From Ectocarpus siliculosus (taxonomy: Eukaryota; Sar; Phaeophyceae; Ectocarpales; Ectocarpaceae), in contig FN649739.1 in the NCBI GenBank assembly GCA_000310025.1, positions 946,918-1,010,917 of the forward strand: 64,000 nt of DNA. Direction: 5' to 3'. Shown piece by piece: positions 28,693 through 39,326 of this stretch. The position numbers and the translations under genes are program-made. Within the stretch, counting starts at the first letter, position 1; the number at the start of each line of letters is the position of its first letter. The notes beneath the pieces are model-generated. The model had not been told where the DNA came from. It did not search any database and was given only the letters and a program-made list of their open reading frames with translations.

Positions 28693-29714
28693 GAGCACAA
28701 CGCGTGCTTATTTCTTGCGCCTGCGTTGTTCGTGGGAAAAGACCGTTAATTACAAGTTTTACAAGCAGCAACAACAACAAGAGCACATCTCAAGGTTGTT
28801 TTATGGCACCGGTGCTCATCGCGGGAGATGAAACATATACGTAGGACCGGACTCGAATTGTCCCCCGAGGATGTCCGCACTGTTTCGGATTCACGGAGGA
28901 ATGGCGAATACCACGTTGCCGCGTGATACATGTAGTGTTAAGTCTCTTCTTCTCCATCTGTGCCGTCTAGAAGAAAAACCTCAATCCGGCTTGGGGAGGA
29001 TACCAGCGGGGACAGGCGGTAGTAGTTCTTACGATCAGGATTCACAGAATGGGCCGTCATGGTGAAGGCCACCTCCCTTATTTGTAGCACCCCAAACACG
29101 AATCGAGTACGCATTCCACAACTGCCACCACGGTAAGATGTACCAGTGGTAGACGTGCCCCTCAATCCTGGTTGGCACCACAACCCCGCCCAACCCCTAC
29201 CGCCACCATTTCGGGGATACGAGTTCAGATTCATCTTCATCCGTCCCCTGTGCGACCGACAGGTTTTATGGCCTGAGGCTATCCCCTCGTGCACCATACC
29301 GCCTCCTTAGCTTTCATCACCACGCCCCCGTCTCGGCATTGTAGGGATGCGAGGGTTGTGGTCCACCGACTACGGCATGTGTTGATATGAGGACACCCTT
29401 CTTCCCCCCTGCTGCACGCTAACCTGCGATTCGTTTTGCCGCCAAACTTTCGTTCGAAACGACTTGAATTTCAACCCCCATTGAAGGTGGTGAGGACCTT
29501 GGTGGAATTCGCTCAGGGCAACGAGGGGAACAAGCGAGCGATCGCAACTCCTAGCCTGACAGGCAGCATCAACGACCTCTTCCGGAAGAGGTGACGGCTG
29601 GCGAGGCGGGAATTGTTGGTGATGTTGGGGGTGAAGTGATCAGCAACGCGGTTGGCGTTTCACGTATTTGTTAGGGCTCAGGTATGGTGTGGTTGTCGCT
29701 TTTGACAATACAGT

Positions 29715-29745
<31 letters not shown>

Positions 29746-32700
29746 ACAGCAGCAGCAGCGAAACGTGATCATGCAACACCGACACGTGCTCGTCACCAGA
29801 TAGCCCAGACACAGGAAAGGAGCCCCACACCAACAGCTAACTAGTACCAGGTAGGGTATAACAACCTTGGTTTCGAGTGAGATAGACACAAACGGCCAAT
29901 GATGCCAAGATATCCAGTACGAGTAAAACAACAACCAATCACCCCACCCTGCGAAACAATGAGCTGATGATTTGTACCAGTATTTTTTTTTTTAAATCAG
30001 AATACGATCGTTTGGGTCGAGCACTACGGCCGTGTATCATGCTCCTAAGCACGCCCTCTTCCACCCCCTGCCCGCACCACTCGTGCCATATTGTTGTTGT
30101 GGTCGTTGTTGTTGTTGTTCGAAGGTTCGATGGCCGCGACCACGGTGAATCGGTACTGGCGGCCCACCAGAGGGGGGAGTGCAGGACGTCCCCGGCCCGC
30201 TTGAAGCACCAGGCGTTCGTGCTGTTGTACTCTCTGATCGAGGGGTGCCACGAGGCAAGTGAACTACACGATTACGAACCCGTTTTAGCAGTGCACGGCT
30301 GTCACGTTTCTAGCTACCCATGGCAAAGGGGGCGAGCGGTGGTAAGCGCGCGGGGGGGGGGGGTTCTTGCAGTGTCTGGAGGGAAACATTTTGAGGTCTT
30401 CCGTAGCTGCAAGTACTTTTGAGAGGTTCTGGCCGCGCCTCGGCCGGACAGGGCGCTGTGCTTGTGTCCGTGGCAGGAGGTTCTTTGACGTGACTGGACA
30501 CAAAAGTTGCGTTCCAATTTCCGCTGAGGGTGAGGTCTAGAAGGAAAGGGGTGGTTTGGAGTGATTCAGACGTCGGGGTCAGACTGCCGTCCCGATGATT
30601 ATTTGATTGTTGGGGCTAGTGATGGTTGGCTACTGGAAAACGCCATGGTACGTGGTTGGGCGGAGGCAGAATTTCTTTGGAGAAAAAGCAAAACAGGGTA
30701 CATCCCGTTGGTTTACAATAAAAAGTGCGGTTCACATTTTTTATTGCGAAGCGCTGGGTCTGGCATCGGGTAGACACCTCTGCGTCGCCTTCTAGCGCCT
30801 TTGTCCCACGCACGAGACCCTTGGGCGGCACACAGTACTTTCAATGTATAGGGCCCCGGATTGGCACTTCCATCAGCCTGGATAGCACTCTTTTTTGGCG
30901 TTTAGGGCTCCAGTTGGTTTCGCACCAGCTTCTACCAAAAGAAAGGCACAACCAGCAAATATTCCGCGTACGGACAAATGGTCCAATCTCCGGCCCCAAT
31001 CTTCTTATCCCATTTCAAGCCTCCCTTCTCTCGCCTGCTAGTTCCGGTTGTTGTTGTAGTTGAGGTTGTGGTGTGCTGCTGCTGTTGTTGCTGCTGTTCT
31101 TGTTGTTGTCGCCTGCTGCCCAGCGTCAACACCAGCTCTTACCTCCAGATGCGCTTCTTTCGGAACGTCCCGTCGTTTGCTTTATTGCTCTCTCTCTCTT
31201 GTCACCAGCCGTCTGTGTTCTTCACCCTGCTGCACACCCTGGACTTCGAGGCCATCCTTGGGGTGCTGCAGGACGCTCGAGAAGCCTTTGCGGTCGCGTC
31301 GCGGGACTACAGGTGTCTATTGGCCGCCTGTCTCGTGTCATGCTCACGGCGCTTGTCGCGTGCCTTCCTCTTGACGGATCTGACGCTTTTGGGATTCAGT
31401 ATGCTACACACGAGTGAAGTCGTTAGTGCCTCTACTGCGGGTACTATTATATTTCTTCCGCGGGTTGCGCTACCATGCGATGTAATTCCCTCCTTCCTGT
31501 CTGTTTCCCTTTTCCATGGACGATATCATACACCCTTTGTTTTGTTTGCGTCTTTTCTTACCGCTTTGCTGTGATTGGCCAATCCACGCAGGATGAAGGA
31601 GAGAACCTACTTGAAGCTCAGGAGGGCAAGGTGGCGGTCGGGAGTGCTGCTGGTGTTCAAGGGCTGGAAACGCAAGCTGAAAGCGGCGACGGAGGTGTGT
31701 ACTAATGCTGTCAACCTACGTTCCTTGACACCACCACCCACGGTTATCTACATGAAACGGTGGCTACACCATCGCTTCCTTGTGGGATTTGTTTTTCAGA
31801 AAGACAGCCGTAAATGGCCGTGGATTTCAAGCCCATATCCCCGCGCCTCTCGTGTTGAAACCTTTTCCGCCCCTCTGTGCGCTGAGCTTCATCGCCGCTG
31901 CTGTTTTGCGCTTGCTGATTCTTACTTCTCTTCTCTCCCTCTCTCCTTTTCCCTGACAACTACCATGCCTTTGGTCTTGGCTTTATTTTTTTCCCAACAG
32001 GAACACAAACGTTCTGAAGAGCAGTGGGAGTCGGCCAGGCGGGGCTGCAGCACTCCGGTCCTGTTCCTAAGGGCTCTCTTTGACGGGGGCAGGGCAGACA
32101 ACCCTGAGAAATGCGCCGAGGAAGAAGCCAGGCGAGCTACCCCCGCTTCTTGGCTACTTTCACGCCCGTTTTTCTTTCTTTATCTCATGTGCTACGGTCG
32201 CCAACAGCAGTCTCTACCTTTCTTGGCTGAAGAGCTCTGATCCGATGTCGCACAGAATATTTCCCTCTCTGGTGCATTTGCCTTCCACATTGTGCGGTTT
32301 CCACATGGCGGAAAAGAGCGCTTGAGTTTAACAGGGTTTGTGCTCGAGCATAAATGTAGGTCAACTTCCAATGTCGTCGCACATGATGTTCGAACAACAG
32401 GTGGTAGCAAACACGTGACGTTCTTTGAAATGCCCAGTTGCTACCAACAGTGGACATGGTTGATCCATCGCCCCATGGATTCATTTGCTTGCTAAGTTTT
32501 TCTGCAAATTGAGTCAGCACTACTTGACATAGGTGCAGTTCCCGTTCGCGTACGCACGAACGACACATCTCGTATTCTAAGTTCATGTTTCTTCCGTTGA
32601 AACTTTGAAGTCTCTGTTCCCAGCAACCGAGCTCTCAAGTGAGTTTATGCTGTTTTTTTTTTTTTATAGGTTCGAGTCCTTCCTGGACGAGTGGCAAGGC

Positions 32701-35700
32701 GCTGTCCGCAGCATCGAGATCAAGCGGGAAGGTCGTCTGGAGAAGATGTACTTCGTGGTGCCGGAGTGGTGCAGGGCTCACTGGAAGAAAACCCCCGTGA
32801 TCGAGATGAGGTGGGTATGTGCCTGTCGGTATGCGTGTTCGTGTGTTTCTGTGTGCTTTCATGTGAATGTATGTGTTCTTGGTGGAATGCGTGTTGTTGT
32901 CTCCCCTCCCCCACCTACCCACCCCCTCCCGCCGTCTCCCGTCCACCAACCCTCCACCCGCCGTTTCTCGACGGACTTTCTCTGCCCTTCCCTCCGTATG
33001 GGTCTCTTGCTTGGTGTTTGTTTGCGCTGTTGCAACGATTGCGATCTCCTTCGATCATCTCCGATGCTTCGTTCAGGGAGCTCATGAAGAAGCGCTGCGC
33101 TCGCGCGACGTCATCTCCGGGCTGGAAGCTCCTCAAGTTTTACCAGCAGGGAGAGGGCATGCTGAGCCAGATGGCCTACCTGCACACGTGAGGCTGCTGG
33201 GTCCACGTGTAGGTTACAGCATTACAGTGGGCCATGAGAATATCAAGTGTTTCCCGAAAAATGTTGTGTGTGTGCGTGTGATGGTGTGTGCGAGGCTCTC
33301 AACATGTTGAACACGTGACATGTGTCTCAAACACATGCACACGCCTCCATGTCGCCGATTTGTCTTTTTTGCCTCTTTTTTTCTCGGTTCCATGCTTCCC
33401 CGTCCTTCCCTTTTCTCTGCCTGTTTCATTGCTCCCGCCCCTCTCGTGTGAGCTTCCGGTTTTCGTATTTTTATTATTTCCGTCTGTCAACCCCGACCAA
33501 CGCACCCGCAATTACACCGATCAGGCTCCAAGCCTCCTCGCTGCACGTCGTGACGGGGAAAGAGGAGATGTGGAGCGCCCTGACGTTCCTGCTGGCGCTG
33601 GCGATCAACCTCTCCGACATCGCCGCCTCGGGGGAGAGCGAAAAGGAAGGGGATCGCGTCTACTTGTAAGTTAGGGCGCGAGACAGAGGGAGAGGGGTAG
33701 ACGCACACAGAGGGAAACAGACACACACATTGATGGAGAGAGACATCAAGGAACGAGAGGCGAAACAAACTAACCCCGTATCTCCTGTAATATGTCACCC
33801 CCGCAATATCGGTACTAGAATGTCATTACATTCGTGTCCATTCAAGGGGATCAGGGAAACCACAACACGCTAGAGAGAGAAAGAGAGAGAGTAGTAAACG
33901 CGGCAAAGTCATGATCGTTTAACCTCCTACGCGTGGTATTCCTGCACGTCACCAAGATGTACTTTGGCCCATTCCATGCGGCCGTTCCTGCAATTTGAGC
34001 GAGGTTTTGGGATTGCTGCCACGACAGAGTACGCCATGCGGCACACAATTTCGTTTTGTGTAGGTGCGTTTTCGCATCCCATCTCTTTCGGACTTCACTA
34101 TACTCCGTTCGGCATCGTATTGGACGCATCAGGCGGGATCATTCAGGAGGAAGGCCGCTTATGACGTACCAGGATACAGATATATGTATTCGTTCTACGT
34201 TTAATCCTGCCGCGCTTGCCTTTCTTTTCTTGCGGGAAGACTTGCCTTCTCGCGTGGCAGCAGGTGTCCCTGCATGCCTATATCTTCTGGGTTCTGGCTC
34301 GCTCTCCTCAGTATCGTCCACTGTGGACGTGACCCTCAGACCGCATTGAGAATGTTTTACGTTTGTGTTTCTCCTGTGGTGATTGGTTGACCACGCATAC
34401 ACCACATTGTTTTCCTTGTCCCATTCTCCAAAAAGGGGGCGCGCGTTGCCTCACTCTGTGCGGATTGCCTGCAACATGTCGATCGACCACTGTTCCCGCT
34501 CTTTTGGGAGCGCTCACATTCCAGGGGTACAGATGTCTTCCACCCTTTCGGCACTCTGCCCTTTATTCTTCGCCCAAGTTTTTGTTTTTTCTCGATATTC
34601 TTTTCCCACCACAGCCGACAATCCGACGGTCTTGTTCGCTTTTCTCGTTTCCAACACCGAACGCATTGTGCTCAGCAGCCAGAAGCGTTCCTTCGACACC
34701 CTCTCTCAAACATTCCTACCACTTTTGTGCCCTCCGCTCATCCATCCGTCTCTGTGTTCCGCCCGCCTTCCCCCCGCGTGTTGTCTCCGTACAATGGCCT
34801 CGGCGTGATACGTATCGAAACGTGTCTGCTACCCGCCGATGTATGGTACGTGACACACGCCTCAATATTCGCCCAATACACACAGGGCGGGCACGGTGTT
34901 AGGGGCCGCGCACGTGGTGATCTCGTGCCTTCGCCTGGTAGCCTTCATGTACAACCGCCAGCAGAAGTGGCTCTACGAGCATAACCTCCCGGACCTCGCG
35001 ATGCTCCGGCGCGTGCTAAGACTGGGCCCCCAGCGAGTCGGCGAGGACGTCTCGCCCCGAGGTTCGTCGGTGCTGCTTGCTTTCTGTTGTTGTTGTGGTG
35101 GTGGGTGGTGTGGTTGTCGTTGCCGGCTGATCCCGGGTTTCCCGCCGCTTACTGAGGGCTGGGACTCTGCAGCATGAGGTGGCGAATCATCGTGTCGCGA
35201 GGTGCCAGAAGGGGGGGCTGAGTGTATCGACGATCGCAGCAACAGATCAAGTCTAGAACATCGTCTTGACTCCAGGTCAATTAATTCCCCCCGCTCCCGT
35301 CGTTCCCCCCGGTTTCCCAGGATGTTAGTCGCCCACTCCGTTTCTGCAACATCTCTCACTTCGCTCCCCGCCGTAGAATCGCGCAAGTGCTTGTATGCTG
35401 CTGTGCTCGCTGCTGCCCCGCCCGCCTTGGTGGGGTATGGGGTCAGCGGGAAATACAAAGAGGCATCAACAAGAGTAGCCCCAGGGAGCTACTGTAGTTC
35501 AGTCTGCCCGTTTTCCCGTCGAATCCATCCCGCACGACTACTGCTGAAGTCTGAGAAGAGGCGCTCTCTCCATTCGTCGATTGTGCACCTCGACCGGCAA
35601 GTTGAGGGACATGGGTGTCCCACTTCTAGATGTTTTTCCTGAGGGGGTGATCTGGCCATCTTGTCCTAGTTGTACGAAAGAACGTAGAGTTAATTATGTC

Positions 35701-38700
35701 TGCTGTTGCAGCAACAGTTACCTTCTCCCCGTTCCTCTCCCCCCCTTCCGGCCGCACGTCTCAGGCCAAGCCGCCCGCGGCGACAAGCAGCAGATCTCGA
35801 CCAGCTCCGCGGGGGTGAATACAGCGGCGACGCCGCTGGTGCTGTCGCCGTCTCCGTCCCAGGAGGTGACCGACCCGGTCGGCGTGGCGGCCTCCCTCAG
35901 CCGAAGCGGCGGAGGCTTCGCGGATAGCAGGGGGGTTGCGGGGGGCGGAGAAGGCACGAACGCCCTCGGGCTTCGGCGTGGCGTACAGGACCGGATATTG
36001 AGGCTCGCCAAGGAGTACAGCCAGGAATCCTACGACTCCAACGGCAGCTGGGGAGGGGGGGGGTGGGGGAGCGGCGGGGGGGGCATGTCTTCGTACGATA
36101 GCAGCAGCAGCGACAGTGACAGCGAGAACAGGGAGGAGGCGGAGATGCGCGCGTGGGGGGGCGGTGGAGGGGGCGGGGGTCGAGGCGTGGGCGGTCGCGG
36201 GAAGGAGGTGGGTGCAAGAGGCAATCATGAATAGTACGCATCTTATTTCTCTACTTTGCCATGGGAACAACCCTTCCTCCACGACGACGGCTTGCGCTTT
36301 GTTGGGAGGAAACGAGAGGGGAGTGAGCTTTGCTTTGCTGCTTTGCTGCTGTGCCCACTTCTTGACTATTTCTAGGCGGGGGAGAACGTTCTCTGTGCCC
36401 GTCATATCGCGCAAGACCTTTGTTCGTGTCACGTTCACCTGCGACAATGACAACCAAAGCAACAACCAAAACAACAACGCAAAAGACATTAAAAACAACA
36501 ACAACGACACAACCCGAAAACATGAAGAACAACTACACCAAATCACGTCGACATTGTGGCCAGGTGGGCCGTGTGGACCGCTTGACCCGGATGGCGGTCA
36601 TGCTCAGCTCGTCAAAGTGGAACGTGCTGTACGTCCTCGTGTCCCTTGTTGGGTTCGTCCTGTCCCTGCGGTTTGAGTTCAAGGGCCGGAGCGCCTGCTA
36701 CGCCTTCTGCCTGCTGGACGTGTCCGTGCGCTATAGGGCCATGCACAGGTGGGCGTGCAGCGCCTTTAGGTGCCTCTCCGGTGTCGCCTTTGTGTTTCTT
36801 GGGATCCGGCCTCGCTACATGCGCGCGCGTTCCCGCGAAAATTCTGTCTTGTATTATTTTTGCTCTTCTCGGAAGAGGAACGTTTTGGTTGTGCCGCATC
36901 TGGTTCTGGGTTTACCGCGCCATACCTACCGCACCGTTTCTTTTTGTAAGGCATTGACCTCTCCCCCCGCGTCGCGGTCCCTTCCCTGTCCTCCATCCCC
37001 ACCCCTCCTCCCGCCGCTCACTCACACCTCTTCCCCCGCTGTCTTGCTTGTGTATCCAGGGTTCTCCGAGCGGTGTCCCAGAACTCGGCGATGCTTTGGC
37101 AGACGGCGATGCTGGTGGTGGTGGTGCTGTTCATCTTCGCGGCCGTGGGGACGGCCTGGTTCGAGGACGACTTCGCTCTCGCGAGTGCCGTCGAGGCGGT
37201 GGGGGACGACGACAGTGCGGAAGGCTTCAGCGGGTGTAGCACTCTTGGCGAGGTGCGTTTCGCGTTTTCGGCCGTTTTGTTTTGCAGACCCGGCCCGCAC
37301 GTAAAATAACGTATTTAGTACCCAAGAACTTCAGCCTCAAAATTTCCAAAGTACAAGGACTTAACCTTAAGAACAGGTGCTCAGTGAGGAAGCCTACAGT
37401 ACACTAAAACTTGTATCGTGGGCATGGGGATACCCCTTAGTAAGAAACCGATCCTCGACTAAAGTAAGAGATCCTTCAGTGCGGGCCCCCGAACTGTTGG
37501 TCGTGTGGTTGTGTGTTGCTGCACGTGTGCACATGCGTGGGAGCGTGCTTGCGTGCCTTCCCCCCTCCTGCTGCTGCGCCGAAGGCCGCCCGCCTCGCAA
37601 AAAGGGGCATTGGTGGAGTACAAGGCCTCCTGCAGGCATGCGACTTTGCCGACCAAGCAACATGAACACATCACAAGCTGTGCCTTTGCGGTCGGTGCAC
37701 GACCCATTCCCCCGGCTACAGAAACCCCCGACGTGGTACACCCAGGTTCTATAGTGTTTAGAGATGCGAGGGGCAATGCCAACGGATATCCACGATACTA
37801 GCCGACCTTGATTGACCCCCATTCTGTCCCCGTAGAAGAACGCCCCTTCCATCTACGATTCGATGCAGTGTGTTCCACGTTTCAACCCTTTTTTGTTCAA
37901 ATGGATTTGCTCTGGTTATGGGACGAGATCGCAGCAGGAGTTTTTACCCTGGTGTGTGTGTGTGTGTGTATATTTTCTTCGATATTGGCTACAGTGTCTC
38001 TTCCTCCTAAGCCGCGCTTCGCTTCATTGCGCAGTTTCGACTCGCTGCCGATTCGCTGCCGAAGGTGCCGAGTCTTCCTTGTTCGTTTCCTTTTCTTTTT
38101 TTTTGGTGTTTTGATTTTACCCGTTGCTCTTGTTGTGCCGTGACTTTGTTTGGCACCTGCCAGTGTTCCATCACGCTGTTCCAGTACGCCCTGCGAGGAG
38201 ACCTGGGGACGTACCTTTTGCTCATGACCGACCAAGACGAGCCCGGGGTAAGAAGAGTGGACCGGGTTGCACCTTGGAGTGTTCGTTCGCCGAGAAGCCC
38301 TCCGTGACGCCTTTTCGGGGTGTTCACCGTACTGCCCAAACACGCTCGGACAGGAACGAACTGCATCACGCTCTCGGCCTGGTCTTGTTGCTTTGGTCGC
38401 GTGAAAACTTATCCGTTCCCTCTGGTTGACAACCAAACCGGTCTCTGCGTCCGCCGAAATGCGATATGCGTCGGGGTGTCCACCGTCTTGGCCGACACGC
38501 TCGGACTGGGACGACCTGCACCACGCTCTCGTCCTCGTCTCAGCAAGAGTGTTTTTGTTGCGGTCACGTGAAAACATGACGGTGCCCGCTGCTTGGTAAC
38601 CCAGCCACTTCGCACACGGTATCTACGTACGCCAAAATTTGATATGTGCGCTCTGGTCTCGTGTTGTTTTTGCTTTCTCCAGCAAGCACGTCGTGAAAAA

Positions 38701-39279
38701 TAACATCTGGCAAGTGCAGCCGCCGTTTGTCACCCTTTCCCTGAATGGCGAATTGACCTTCTTGTCTCACGAAAGATCGTGTTTCCACTGCCTTTTTCTT
38801 CCCGTGCGTTCTCTATGAGTAGCTCCCCCCTCCCGTATCTTCTCTTCGCAGCTAAGCTGAGCTAGGCGTTCGGAGAAACTCCGCATGACCGCCTGGTCCC
38901 CCGCTACGGATTTGTAGGGATGCGAGGTCACTGGTCTAACGACTAATGGCATGCACGGCTATGAGTACACGCCCTTTCCACCCCCTTCCCGATAACCTGC
39001 ACGCTATGTGCCCCGCATTATTTCCTGGTATATTGCCAACACCCAAATGAACTTTGCTGGCCTGGTCAAACACAGCATCGCATCCGGCGCTTCTTGTACG
39101 ACGTGGCGTACTGGGTGTTGGTGCCTCTGCTGCTGCTGAACATGGTCTCCGGCGTCATCTTGGACAGGTGAACTATTTATCTTTCCCTATTTCTCGTTCC
39201 AACCTGTGTGCGTTTTCGCGAGAGATATGGCAGTTTGGATCAACAAACTAATAGACAACTGAAAGCTAGTCCGCATTCC

Positions 39280-39326
<47 letters not shown>

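Larger units (their letters stand above)
26246..33187 (+). other. Channel exons 32-41: conserved coupling region before the membrane domain
   Basis: Exons 26246-26416, 27428-27547, 28270-28371, 29487-29590, 30125-30254, 31209-31312, 31592-31694, 32001-32131, 32670-32810 and 33077-33187. Exon 33 has F-L-R-L-L-C-E-N-H-Y-L-D-M-Q, matching 'FLQLLCENHNRDLQ' of animal IP3Rs, the most conserved cytosolic stretch of the family. Exon 35 has V-E-F-A-Q-G-N-E-G-N-K-R-A-I-A-T, matching 'TEYCQGPCHENQNCIAT'. Exon 40 (S-I-E-I-K-R-x-G-R-L-E-K-M-Y-F-V-V-P) matches 'QIEIVRLDRTMEQIVFPVP', just before the first membrane helix. Exon 36 ends at a GC donor, and exon 39 probably does too. Confidence 0.87.
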
